Shown here in pieces: positions 55,785-64,000 of a stretch of 64,000 bases of DNA (its first letter is position 1; each line of letters begins with the position of its first letter). A model generated the notes under the pieces. The model saw nothing but the letters and a program-made list of their open reading frames with translations, had not been told where the DNA came from and searched no databases. Position numbers and translations under genes: made by a program. This DNA comes from JAUIAI01 sp045106815 (lineage in GTDB: Bacteria; Pseudomonadota; Gammaproteobacteria; Burkholderiales; Burkholderiaceae_E): contig JBGCFG010000001.1 in the NCBI GenBank assembly GCA_045106815.1, positions 1 through 64,000 of the forward strand, given 5' to 3'.

Positions 55785-55923
55785 CCCCGTACTGTCACCG
55801 ATTAAGCCCGTTCAGGTCAAACGGTGGCCAAACACGGTGGCAAAACTTTACGGTTGGCCAACGCGCAGCTCTGCTGTGGTGCACCAATTCATGGCACTTA
55901 GCCAGGCCTCAGATTTTTCTGGA

Positions 55924-56859
55924 CTATCTTTCACCGCGGCGATAGGGCTGCATCAGCGCTTGTGGATAGCTGGCCCGTCTCGCGACCAGAACGAGCGCGA
56001 CGATTGACAAAACGTAGGGCAGCATCAGGTAGATCTGATAGGGCACTTCCAGCCCGAAGAATCCGCCGTCAGCTTGCGACAGCCGCAATTGCAGCGCATC
56101 AAAAAAGGCAAACAAAACAGCGCCCAGCAATGCTTTGGCCGGCCGCCACGAGGCGAATACAACGAGCGCGATGCAGATCCAGCCGCGCCCATTCACCATG
56201 TTAATAAAGAATGCATTGAAGGCTGACAAGGTGAGGAACGCGCCCGCCACACCCATGAGCGCAGAGCCAACAACGATGGCGCCGATGCGGGTTGGTCCAA
56301 CCGCAATGCCCTGACCTTCAGCCGCCTGCGGATTCTCCCCCACGAGTCGGATAGCCAAGCCGACCGGCGTTCGGTTGAGCACCCAGGCAATGATGACAAC
56401 CAATGCGAGCGCCAGCAAAGTCATCGCGGTTAGATCAGACAAAACCGGTACACCCAACCACTGCATGGGTTCGAACGGTTCAATGGTGGGTGGTGTGCTC
56501 ACCTTTGGAAACAGTACCCGGTAACCGTAGTAAGACAGGCTTGACGCAAACAGGGTGATCCCCAGTCCCGTGACATGCTGGGACAGCGCCAGGCTGACAG
56601 TCATGAAACCATGCAGCAGACCAAATGCCGCGCCAGTTGCCGCGGCCACACCAACGCCGGTCCACAGAGAGGCACCAGCATAAACGGCAAACCAGCCGCT
56701 AAACGCACCCGCAACCATAATGCCCTCGATGCCCAGGTTCAATACACCCGCCCGCTCGCAAAGCAAGACACCAAGCGTGCCGAGAATAAGGGGGGTTGCG
56801 ATACGCAGCACAGCCACCCAGAAGGGGGCAGTCAGCATCAGATCGAAGGTTTCGAGCAT
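55924..56859 (-). CDS. Nucleoside-type ABC transporter permease
   Basis: 311-residue inner-membrane permease of the BMP-linked (NupQ/YufQ-like) type, with about eight helices. Marks: LCERAGVLNLGIEGIMVAGAF and GRGWICIALVVFASWRPAKALLGA. The second permease of the importer, 6 bases after the first. Confidence 0.9.
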   Translation of the reverse strand: MLETFDLMLTAPFWVAVLRIATPLILGTLGVLLCERAGVLNLGIEGIMVAGAFSGWFAVYAGASLWTGVGVAAATGAAFGLLHGFMTVSLALSQHVTGLGITLFASSLSYYGYRVLFPKVSTPPTIEPFEPMQWLGVPVLSDLTAMTLLALALVVIIAWVLNRTPVGLAIRLVGENPQAAEGQGIAVGPTRIGAIVVGSALMGVAGAFLTLSAFNAFFINMVNGRGWICIALVVFASWRPAKALLGAVLFAFFDALQLRLSQADGGFFGLEVPYQIYLMLPYVLSIVALVLVARRASYPQALMQPYRRGER

Positions 56860-56865
56860 TAGAGA

Positions 56866-57927
56866 CTATCCACGACGCAGTCGGAAATGAGAGAACATGG
56901 CGGCAATCAGCATGGCCAGCAATGAAGCGGCAACGATGACATCTGCAATAAATGTCGGCACACCGACTGCCCGGCTCATGCTGTCTGCGCCCACCTGCAT
57001 ACCTGCCACAAATACGGCGGCAATCACCACGGCAATTGGATTCAGCGCGGCAAGCATCGCAATGACGATACCGGCATAACCGTAGCCGGGTGACATATCG
57101 AGCGTGACATAGCTCGTTCGCCCGGCCACTTCGATTGCACCGGCCAACCCGGCCATTGCGCCTGAAGCCAGCGCCACCAGGATGACAACGCGATTCACGG
57201 GCATGCCTGCAAACGCTGCCGCCCTGGCATTGTGTCCAACGGCGCGGATCTCAAACCCCCACCGTGTAAAGCGCAGCACGACCCAGGTCAACACAGCAAG
57301 CCCAACGCCGATGAGTAAGCCGCTATGCAGTCTGGTGCGCGGCATCAGGCGGCTGAGTTCCAGCTCACTATGCAACACCACACTCTGCGGCCAGCCCATG
57401 GCAGTGGGATCTTTCATTGGGCCGTCGAGCATCATCGAAACGAATAAAAGAATGATGAAGTTCAACAATAAAGTCGTCACGACTTCATCGACCCCCAATC
57501 TTGATTTCAAGAGCGCAGGACCCAGCAAAAGCAAGGCCCCTGCCAGTGCGGCCCCTGCCATCATGAGCCCAAACAATAAAGGCATAGGCAGGCTTGCCGC
57601 AGCGCCGCCGTGCGCGCCGCCGATCGCAACGGCAGCCAGTGCACCGGCATAAAGCTGCCCTTCAGCGCCAATGTTGTAGAGCCGCGCACGAAACGCTATC
57701 GCGGCCGCCAGGCCCGTCAGCATCAGGGGGGTTGCGCGTGTCAGCGTTTCGCTCCAGGCAAAGCGTGAACCAAACGCGCCTTCAAGCAAGTGACTATAGG
57801 CCTGGCCAATCGGCGCGCCGGCAATCGCGACAAGGAGCGAGCTAAACAACAGCGTTGCAGCCACCGCAAGCAATGGTGCGGTCAGGCTGAGCAATCTGGA
57901 TGGTTGAGAGCGGCGTTCAATCCACAT
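56866..57927 (-). CDS. Nucleoside-type ABC transporter permease
   Basis: 353-residue permease (NupP/YufP-like), with YNIGAEGQLYAGALAAVAIG and GHNARAAAFAGMPVNRVV. The ATG at 57927 overlaps the ATPase stop by one base (TGATG); a frame from 57978 would overlap by 52 bases and is rejected. Forms the channel with the gene at 55924. Confidence 0.9.
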   Translation of the reverse strand: MWIERRSQPSRLLSLTAPLLAVAATLLFSSLLVAIAGAPIGQAYSHLLEGAFGSRFAWSETLTRATPLMLTGLAAAIAFRARLYNIGAEGQLYAGALAAVAIGGAHGGAAASLPMPLLFGLMMAGAALAGALLLLGPALLKSRLGVDEVVTTLLLNFIILLFVSMMLDGPMKDPTAMGWPQSVVLHSELELSRLMPRTRLHSGLLIGVGLAVLTWVVLRFTRWGFEIRAVGHNARAAAFAGMPVNRVVILVALASGAMAGLAGAIEVAGRTSYVTLDMSPGYGYAGIVIAMLAALNPIAVVIAAVFVAGMQVGADSMSRAVGVPTFIADVIVAASLLAMLIAAMFSHFRLRRG

Positions 57928-59516
57928 CAGGACGACACCGTGCCGGCCATCGCTGAGCCAATTGATTGCATCGTCCACAGACCAGGTGCCTGCGGCGCGG
58001 TGAGCTGACCGTTATGCATCACCGCAATCGTTGAGGCAATCGCAAACAACTCATCCAGATCTTCGGAAATCAGCACAATCGCTGATCCCGCCTGCGCAGC
58101 TTGAAGCAGCTGAGCATGGACGAATGCCACGGCGCCCACATCAAGGCCCCAGGTAGGCTGGTTGGCAACAATGAGTGAAGGGGGCTGACTTCCGGTGCTG
58201 AGTGCACGGCCGAGAATCAGTTTTTGCATATTGCCGCCTGACAGTGACCGGGTCGTGGTGGCAAGGCCGCGATCTTTCAACCCCCGAACATCGAATGCTT
58301 CAACAAGCGCGCGGGTATGTTGCTGCGCCTTGCCTCGACGTAACCAACCCAGCGTCGAGAACGCCGCTGTCTGGTAACGCTCAAGAATGGCGTTCTCCCA
58401 AATACTGAGTTCACCCACGACTCCCGTGTGGTGTCGGTCCTCCGGCACACGCGCCACCCCGGCCGCATTGAAAGCACGCGGATGCGTGCGGATGGCTTGC
58501 CCGTCAATGCTCAGCGTGCCGTCACTTAGAGCCTGCATGCCAGACAGGACGTCGGCAAGTATTTTCTGGCCATTACCTGAGACCCCGGCAATGCCAAAGA
58601 TCTCGCCGGCGCGTACGTTGAGGCTGATGCCGTTCAGGGCGAAGTGATCGGGCCGGTTTGCCTCTCTGACTCTCCCATTGATCAGGGCGCAGCGAATGGG
58701 CGCGTTTGCTGTATTGATCGCTTTGGCAGGTTTGTCTGAGCGTGAGCGTGTCACCTTCTCAACCTGCCGGCCAACCATCAGTTCGGCGAGTTGATCGCGA
58801 CTGGCCTCACCACGAGGTAAATCGGCAATCAGCTTGCCTGCGCGTAACACCGCTATGCGATCTGACACCCGCATGACTTCATCAAGCTTATGGCTGATAA
58901 AAATAATCGATAAACCCTTGGCAACCAGTTGCTCCAGCGTGTCAAACAGACTCTCACTTTCCTGAGGCGTCAGAACGGCGGTGGGTTCGTCCAGAATGAG
59001 AATGCGGGCGCCCCGGTACAAAGCCTTGAGAATCTCTACGCGCTGGCGTTCACCGACCGACAGGTCGGCGACCTTTGCATTGGGGTCTATCCAGAGACCA
59101 AACTGCTGCGCGGTTTCTGTAATGTCTCTGTGTGCCTGCACACTTTTCATGCGCAGAGAAAGCAGCGAGCGGGTACCCGCGACGATATTCTCCTGAACTG
59201 TCAGATTGTCAGCGAGCGCGAAATGCTGGTGCACCATCCCGATGCCGCGGGTCAGAGCAGCGGCAGGGTCCCCCGGAGGAAGGGGCTCGCCGAACGCCGT
59301 GATGCTGCCGGCGTCGGCTGAGTAGTGCCCGAACAAAATGGACACCAGAGTTGATTTACCGGCTCCGTTTTCGCCGAGTAGCGCGACAATTTCACCGGAC
59401 GCCAATGACAAAGAAATATTGTCATTGGCCGTCAGCGAACCGAAGTGCTTGGTAATGCCCGACAACTGAAGCACAGTAGTCGGCTGACGAGTCAGCTGGT
59501 TGGCAGCGTCGGCCAT
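57927..59516 (-). CDS. Nucleoside-type ABC transporter ATP-binding protein
   Basis: 529-residue tandem ATPase of the sugar/nucleoside type (NupO-like). Domain 1: GENGAGKSTLVSI, LSVGERQRVEI and LILDEPTAVLTP. Domain 2 has a degenerate P-loop (GVSGNGQKILADV) as usual in this group, with SLSGGNMQKLILGR. Start at the ATG 59516; a TTG two codons upstream is possible. It follows the binding-protein gene by about 40 bases. Confidence 0.92.
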   Translation of the reverse strand: MADAANQLTRQPTTVLQLSGITKHFGSLTANDNISLSLASGEIVALLGENGAGKSTLVSILFGHYSADAGSITAFGEPLPPGDPAAALTRGIGMVHQHFALADNLTVQENIVAGTRSLLSLRMKSVQAHRDITETAQQFGLWIDPNAKVADLSVGERQRVEILKALYRGARILILDEPTAVLTPQESESLFDTLEQLVAKGLSIIFISHKLDEVMRVSDRIAVLRAGKLIADLPRGEASRDQLAELMVGRQVEKVTRSRSDKPAKAINTANAPIRCALINGRVREANRPDHFALNGISLNVRAGEIFGIAGVSGNGQKILADVLSGMQALSDGTLSIDGQAIRTHPRAFNAAGVARVPEDRHHTGVVGELSIWENAILERYQTAAFSTLGWLRRGKAQQHTRALVEAFDVRGLKDRGLATTTRSLSGGNMQKLILGRALSTGSQPPSLIVANQPTWGLDVGAVAFVHAQLLQAAQAGSAIVLISEDLDELFAIASTIAVMHNGQLTAPQAPGLWTMQSIGSAMAGTVSS

Positions 59517-59557
59517 AGCCAATTGACAGATGCGCTTAGCCGACGCCAGCAGTTAGC

Positions 59558-60580
59558 TTAGCGGCTCGCCTTGGGCTGATTATCGTCAATCTTGACGGTG
59601 AATGAGCCATCCAAAATAGCTTTCTGCGTCGCTTCAACGCGCGCCATGAGATCGGCCGGCACTTTGTCTTTGAATGTGCCCAGCGGTGCGAGTTCAGACC
59701 CGTCGTGCTTCATCATTGAAAACTCACCATAGTCTTCAGCTTTGAAGGTGCCTGATCTGACCGCTTTGATGAAAGCGTCAACCGTAGGTTCCATATGCCA
59801 GATTGCAGAGGCGACAACCGTTTCAGGGTATTGAGCCTGGGTGTCTATGACGTTGCCAATGGCTAAAATGTTGCGCTCCTTTGCCGCATCAGAGACGCCA
59901 AAGCGCTCGGCATACATGACATCAGCGCCTTTTTCGATCATCGCGAATGATGCTTCTTTGGCCTTGGGTGGATCGAACCAGGAGTTGATGAAGCTCACCA
60001 TGAATTCGGTCTTGGGATTCTCGGAAAGGGCCCCAGCCATAAACGCATTCATGAGCCGGTTGACTTCGGGAATCGGATAACCGCCGACCATGCCAATCTT
60101 GCCGGTCTTGCTCATCGCACCGGCGATCATGCCGGTGAGATAGGCCGGCTCCTGAATGTAGTTGTCGAAGACCGAAAAGTTCGGCTCCTGCGGTTTCCCG
60201 GAGGACCCCATCAGGAATGAAATGCCGGGATAGTCTTTGGCAACCTTGCGCGCAGCCACTTCAACGGCAAAAGACTCGCCTATGATCATCATGTGACCCG
60301 CCTCGGCATATTCGCGCATCACGCGCTCGTAGTCGGCATTGGCCACGCTTTCAGAGAAAACATAACTGATGTCGCCACGCCCTACTGCTGCATTAAGCGC
60401 CTTGTGAATTCGGCTCACCCATTGCTGCTCAACGGGCACGGTGTAAATGGCCGCAACGCTCAGCTTGTCAGCCGCTAACGTGTGGGTAGGCAACATCCAG
60501 GCGGTGGCAGCCGCTGTGACAATGGAAGCGGTGATAAACGCGCGCCGGGCGCGGCTAATCCTTGCGGGGTTCTGGTTCAA
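59558..60580 (-). CDS. BMP-family substrate-binding protein
   Basis: 340-residue basic membrane protein (BMP) family binding protein; relatives bind nucleosides or purines. The N-terminal export signal (about 1-36, cleavage after THTLAA) contains RARRAF, which could be a weak Tat motif. Starts with TTG (60580), with GGGAGAG at good spacing. First gene of the pyrimidine block; context makes pyrimidine nucleosides or bases the likely ligand. Confidence 0.88.
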   Translation of the reverse strand: MNQNPARISRARRAFITASIVTAAATAWMLPTHTLAADKLSVAAIYTVPVEQQWVSRIHKALNAAVGRGDISYVFSESVANADYERVMREYAEAGHMMIIGESFAVEVAARKVAKDYPGISFLMGSSGKPQEPNFSVFDNYIQEPAYLTGMIAGAMSKTGKIGMVGGYPIPEVNRLMNAFMAGALSENPKTEFMVSFINSWFDPPKAKEASFAMIEKGADVMYAERFGVSDAAKERNILAIGNVIDTQAQYPETVVASAIWHMEPTVDAFIKAVRSGTFKAEDYGEFSMMKHDGSELAPLGTFKDKVPADLMARVEATQKAILDGSFTVKIDDNQPKASR

Positions 60581-60757
60581 ATTTCTCTCCCTGTTTACGT
60601 TCGGTGTGCATTATGGCTTATCTATTTGGAGGGCGTCATCGGGCAGTTTTACCCACTCGACACCGGCATGTGCGAGACCCGGATTGCACCTAAATCGGTC
60701 ATCCCGGGTGTTCGAGGACGGAGGGTCGATAGGGTGCAGAGAGCGTCCAGTACTGTC

Positions 60758-60777
60758 GCGAACGCTTTGCGAACGCT
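60758..60777. repeat. Phased direct repeat in divergent promoter region
   Basis: GCGAACGCT occurs at 60758-60766 and 60769-60777, one helical turn apart, in the 251-base gap between the divergent BMP and haloperoxidase genes. A possible regulator site; no clear promoter boxes are seen for either gene. Confidence 0.4.
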
Positions 60778-60831
60778 CGATCAGAAAAATAGACCCTGCT
60801 AGGCCATCAACTAACTATCAGGGAGAGATAG

Positions 60832-62079
60832 ATGCGCAAGCCAGTCACCGTTTTTAAGCGATCTGGCTTTTCAGTCCAGGCTTTGTCATTGCTTGGCGTC
60901 ACATTTTGTCTTGCAGGCCCCGTCCAGGCTGATGGGGTTGTGGACTGGAACGAAACTGCCACTGACATCACAGTCTCAGTGATCAAGAGTCCGGCCATGG
61001 GGAATCACGTCCTGGCAATGGTGCAAACAGCCGTATACGAAGCGACCAACGCCGTCACGCATCAATACCCAATCAGTAGATTTGGTGTGCAGCCTGTGTC
61101 AGATGCATCCGTTGAGGCGGCTATAGCGGCAGCCAACCATGCGATGCTGCTTCGACTGATACCCAAGCAGAAGGCAAAGATTGACGCCGCCTATGCCGTA
61201 GCACTCGAGCGTATCCCGGCGGGCGCCGCAAAGGACGCTGGCATAGCCACCGGCAAACGTGCAGAGAAAGCTGTCAGTCGATGGCGTCAGGCACTCCCCT
61301 ACCAAAAAGCGGCCCCTTATCGACCGATTACCAGCCCAGGCGTTTATATTCCGACCGCAGGCGTTGCGGGCCCGGGCTGGGGAAGCCGACCCACTTGGGT
61401 CTTACCGTCTGCCAGCGCATTGCGTCCGCCGCCACCGCCATCGCTAACAAGTGAAACCTGGGCAAAGGACTACCAGGAGGTGTTGCTGGTTGGCGCCAAG
61501 GAGAGCGCAAAGCGCACAGACGATCAAACTGAAATGGCGCTGTTTTGGAGTGCAACAGTGCCGTCGATTTACTATCCCATCGTTCGATCTGTGGCGCGTA
61601 TGGAGGGGCGCGAGCTGACGCGCAACGCCCGCCTGTTCGCGGCTGCCGGGCAAGCAATGGACGATGCGCTGGTTTCAGTGTTTGAGGCCAAGTATTTCCA
61701 TCGCTTCTGGCGACCCATTACCGCAATTCGTAACGGCGATATTGATGGAAACGAAGGGACCGAGCGGGTTGCCAGCTGGACGCCCTTGATAAAGACACCT
61801 ATGCATCCGGAGTATCCATGTGCTCACTGCATTGTCGCAGGTGCAATCGCCGGCGTACTGAATGCGGACCTCGGCGATACGCCATCACCCCGGCTTGAGA
61901 CAGTCAGCCCCAATCTACCGGGGGTGACACGCCAGTGGCACTCTCCTGACGAATTCGCGCAGGAAGTGTCAGATGCTCGGATCTTTGATGGCGTTCACTA
62001 TCGAACCTCAGCCATCGTTGGTAATCAGATGGGTAAGCAAATTGGCATGATGGCCGCAGAAAAAGCGGTTTCACCCTAG
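60832..62079 (+). CDS. Exported vanadium-dependent haloperoxidase/PAP2-like protein
   Basis: 415 residues with a signal peptide (about 1-33). Vanadate or phosphate site: K287 and R294 (KYFHRFWRPITAIR), H332 in PEYPCAHC, where most have PSGH, then H389 and R391 in DGVHYR. Catalytic histidines are kept but Ser-Gly is replaced by Cys-Ala. It may be a haloperoxidase or an acid phosphatase. GGGAGAG precedes the ATG. Divergent from the pyrimidine block. Confidence 0.83.
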   Translation: MRKPVTVFKRSGFSVQALSLLGVTFCLAGPVQADGVVDWNETATDITVSVIKSPAMGNHVLAMVQTAVYEATNAVTHQYPISRFGVQPVSDASVEAAIAAANHAMLLRLIPKQKAKIDAAYAVALERIPAGAAKDAGIATGKRAEKAVSRWRQALPYQKAAPYRPITSPGVYIPTAGVAGPGWGSRPTWVLPSASALRPPPPPSLTSETWAKDYQEVLLVGAKESAKRTDDQTEMALFWSATVPSIYYPIVRSVARMEGRELTRNARLFAAAGQAMDDALVSVFEAKYFHRFWRPITAIRNGDIDGNEGTERVASWTPLIKTPMHPEYPCAHCIVAGAIAGVLNADLGDTPSPRLETVSPNLPGVTRQWHSPDEFAQEVSDARIFDGVHYRTSAIVGNQMGKQIGMMAAEKAVSP

Positions 62080-62092
62080 CCGAATAGTTGAT

Positions 62093-62114
62093 CGAGTCAC
62101 TGGGCAGTGACTCG
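62093..62114. terminator. Hairpin between convergent genes
   Basis: CGAGTCACT/AGTGACTCG, perfect 9-bp stem with a GGGC loop, 13 bases after the haloperoxidase stop and 8 before that of the convergent gene. No T-run; probably a shared transcription end. Confidence 0.6.
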
Positions 62115-62122
62115 GTTACTTC

Positions 62123-62866
62123 CTACTGAGCGACAGGGGCAGCTAAGTGCTGCAATAGAACCCAACGCACTGAGTCTTCTCTTTCTTCTATTGGCAGAGC
62201 AGAGCGCTTATCTGACACAGTGGTTTCATCGATAAAGAACCCGGTCCACTCGCGCATGGCCCAGCGGTTAATGCGCGGTGCGTACCAAAGTGTTTCAACG
62301 CGTCGAGCGCGGATCTTTGATAGACCGGCTGGCTCGAAATAGGCAATGCGCTCGATGCGCAAGCAGTCGAACTGTCCGGCAGGCACCTGAATTCGCTCCC
62401 AGCCGACGGCGCGCGTGCGACTGTCCCAGCGCCGGGTGCGGCCGTCTTCGCCCAGTGAATAGCGCGTTGTCATCTGTGATTGCGCGCCGACAGCCAAATC
62501 GGGCGGCAGCAAGGGCACAGGCTGCGAGAACTGCAAAGTCTCGTTGTAAAAGGGTTCCTGGACGACCTGCCAGGGCGAAGCGTAGATTTCCTGTCCGAGC
62601 GACTCGCCGTTCTGATCTGTCAAGCTGACGGTGAGTTTTGGTTCGACTTGGGTGACCTCTGCCAACACCTCACCTACGGGCAGGTCGTTGTAACGGTTAA
62701 TCAGGCGATACCGCCAGGTCTCCCCGCTGAGCACACCAGGTGGAGACGGTGCCTTAGTCGGCGCCGCGATCTGATTGCGTGGCGTGGAGCACGCCGCAGA
62801 CACAAACGGCAGCGCCGCAAGACTGCCAAGCAGTTTGCGGCGCGATGAGTCAGAGGGTTTTGTCAT
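62123..62866 (-). CDS. Exported hypothetical protein (Tat/lipoprotein signal)
   Basis: 247 residues. The N-terminus has a twin-arginine motif (SSRRKLLGSL) and a lipobox-like FVSAAC, so it may be a Tat-exported lipoprotein. The rest is beta-rich and resembles envelope proteins of the DUF3108 kind (SGETWRYRLINRYNDLPVGE), but I do not recognise the family. Followed upstream by a membrane protein gene 30 bases away. Confidence 0.65.
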   Translation of the reverse strand: MTKPSDSSRRKLLGSLAALPFVSAACSTPRNQIAAPTKAPSPPGVLSGETWRYRLINRYNDLPVGEVLAEVTQVEPKLTVSLTDQNGESLGQEIYASPWQVVQEPFYNETLQFSQPVPLLPPDLAVGAQSQMTTRYSLGEDGRTRRWDSRTRAVGWERIQVPAGQFDCLRIERIAYFEPAGLSKIRARRVETLWYAPRINRWAMREWTGFFIDETTVSDKRSALPIEEREDSVRWVLLQHLAAPVAQ

Positions 62867-62896
62867 GACGGAACTGCCTCGTGGTGTTAACAGGCC

Positions 62897-63307
62897 CTAG
62901 CTAACTGGTTGTTCATCCATTGCCCTTAGCAGGCCTTTGATCATGCGGTACAGGTACCAGAGGATCGGAATCACCATCGTCCAGGCTAGCAGGGTCAAGG
63001 TGATAAATGCCAGGGTGCCTGTCACGACCAGCCACAGGAGCGTCCACCAACAGGTGCTGATCATCCAATTCATGTGGCTCTCATAAACCGTGCCACGCGC
63101 GTCGTCCCGCTTCACATAGTTGATGATCAGGGCAATGATGGTCAGACTCATCATGGAGATGATCGGACTGGCGATGTGCAGTGCGTAGTCGAATATCGTG
63201 ATCTTGCGCAGTGACTCAACTCGTTCGTTGGTCACAACGTCAGTGGTGTTAGCCGTATTGGCTTGCCCGCCCTGGGCAGCGCCGGCAGTTTGAGGCGTAT
63301 CGCTCAT
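62897..63307 (-). CDS. DUF4870-like membrane protein
   Basis: 136 residues with three or four membrane helices. ALHIASPIISMMSLTIIALI and RDDARGTVYESHMNWMISTCWW are typical of DUF4870/Tic20-like proteins. Hydrophilic first 35 residues, rich in Ala, Gly and Thr. Function unknown. Possibly transcribed with the gene at 62123. Confidence 0.75.
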   Translation of the reverse strand: MSDTPQTAGAAQGGQANTANTTDVVTNERVESLRKITIFDYALHIASPIISMMSLTIIALIINYVKRDDARGTVYESHMNWMISTCWWTLLWLVVTGTLAFITLTLLAWTMVIPILWYLYRMIKGLLRAMDEQPVS

Positions 63308-63486
63308 AAAAGGGCTCCTGGCAAAAAGATATAGTCAATATGGGGCCTGGTGCCGAGGTTTTCAACTCTGCAATTCATATCGCAAAAAATAGCCTATTCG
63401 CAATCTGGATTTCGGTCAGTTCCTGCATTCAGTCCTAACGCGCCAAGGCCAAAAAGGTTGAGCCGCTAGACTTGATTCTGAGATCT

Positions 63487-64000
63487 TTAGAGCACCAGGC
63501 GCCGGGCAGTCCCTGACTTTTCCGCCGCTCTTGCGGCGACATCTGCGACTGCCAGGTCTTGCAGGCCAACCCCTGTGCCATCAAATATCGTGATCTCATC
63601 AGGCGATGATCTGCCTGCGTGGGTGGTGTTGATCACCGCACCAATGGGCACAATGTCTGACGCGCTCAGCGCGCCGGATGCGACCGCGTGCTGCGCTTCC
63701 CCAATGGAGGTGGATTGCGCGACTTCATCGGTGAACACGGTTGCGCTTGCGAGCAACGCTGCGTCGAGTTCCTGCTTGCCTTTTGTGTCTGTGCCCATGC
63801 ACGCGATATGCGTCCCTGGCTTGACCCAGGGCGCCATGAGTAAAGGTTCAAACGCAGAGGTAATCGTGATGATGACATCTGCTGCAGCACCGACGGCTTC
63901 CGCTGATACCGCTTCAAACGGGAGTCCCACCTCTTCGGCAACTGCGGCAAGTTTGGGCAGCATTTCAGGGTGTGGGTTCCAGGCCACCACTTTTTCAAAC
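63487..64000 (-). CDS. Ornithine cyclodeaminase/mu-crystallin family protein (5' end missing)
   Basis: C-terminal about 170 residues of an NAD(P)-binding protein of the OCD/mu-crystallin family. Seen: VVAWNPHP (coenzyme loop), ADVIITITSAFEPLL, GTHIACMGTDTKGKQELD and FDGTGVGLQDLAVADVAARAA. The frame is open to the window edge, so the start lies beyond 64000. Members include ketimine reductases and alanine dehydrogenases; the reaction is unknown. The gap 63308-63486 shows no feature. Confidence 0.9.
   Translation of the reverse strand, partial: FEKVVAWNPHPEMLPKLAAVAEEVGLPFEAVSAEAVGAAADVIITITSAFEPLLMAPWVKPGTHIACMGTDTKGKQELDAALLASATVFTDEVAQSTSIGEAQHAVASGALSASDIVPIGAVINTTHAGRSSPDEITIFDGTGVGLQDLAVADVAARAAEKSGTARRLVL

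Noticed and set aside
57928..57978. Longer start for the nucleoside permease
   Set aside because: It would overlap the ATPase gene by 52 bases, whereas the ATG at 57927 gives a standard TGATG junction and a normal permease N-terminus.
1..64000. tRNA or rRNA genes
   Set aside because: No stretch with the conserved tRNA T-loop/anticodon pattern or rRNA segments was noticed on reading both strands; a covariance-model scan would settle it.

Overview
This window looks like chromosomal DNA of a heterotrophic betaproteobacterium, most likely Burkholderiales close to Alcaligenaceae. The suggestion rests on gene content (glcDEF, yejABEF, gcv genes behind a tandem glycine riboswitch, a VanA-type Rieske oxygenase, DUF480 and DUF1272 proteins) and codon usage; no rRNA or tRNA is present to test it. 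I see no insertion sequence, phage gene, CRISPR array or origin. Coding is dense, many neighbours overlap by 1 or 4 bases, and TTG or GTG starts are frequent.

Layout. 1-504: no gene, but two copies, in opposite orientation, of a roughly 200-base composite palindrome. Its core is conserved while its two stems differ between copies yet stay self-complementary. 511-3500: PduO-type cobalamin adenosyltransferase, FAD-dependent D-lactate dehydrogenase-like enzyme, secreted HExxH protein. 3534-8028: four-gene minus-strand catabolic operon (CoA ligase, SMP-30 lactonase, PhyH dioxygenase, enolase-superfamily enzyme). 8122-11713: two small membrane proteins, a hydrolase without its nucleophile serine, a Rieske oxygenase and a MarR regulator facing a DMT transporter across an inverted repeat. 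12808-17108: coupled amidohydrolase/SAF oxidoreductase/SDR operon and a divergent secreted cyclase. 17456-23297: yejABEF-type peptide importer.

23347-36873: pyroglutamyl peptidase, methyltransferase, AhpD-like protein, Sel1 protein, alanine dehydrogenase divergent from an Lrp regulator, YceH, SDR, Old Yellow Enzyme, and a histidine kinase divergent from a solute-binding protein. 36870-41545: glycine cleavage genes H-P-T behind a tandem glycine riboswitch. 41640-47915: DMT transporter, glcDEF and a degenerate serine-hydrolase-fold protein. 48209-50604: orphan protein, lipoprotein, ArsR regulator with a sterol-desaturase-family enzyme.

50628-60580 is the most coherent system: a nine-gene minus-strand block for pyrimidine salvage and breakdown. 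A BMP/ABC nucleoside importer feeds URC1-like and URC4-like (DUF1688) proteins, a uracil phosphoribosyltransferase and a cytosine deaminase, with an AlkB dioxygenase embedded between them. The window ends with a vanadium haloperoxidase-like enzyme, a Tat/lipoprotein-type protein, a DUF4870-like membrane protein and a partial ornithine cyclodeaminase-family gene.
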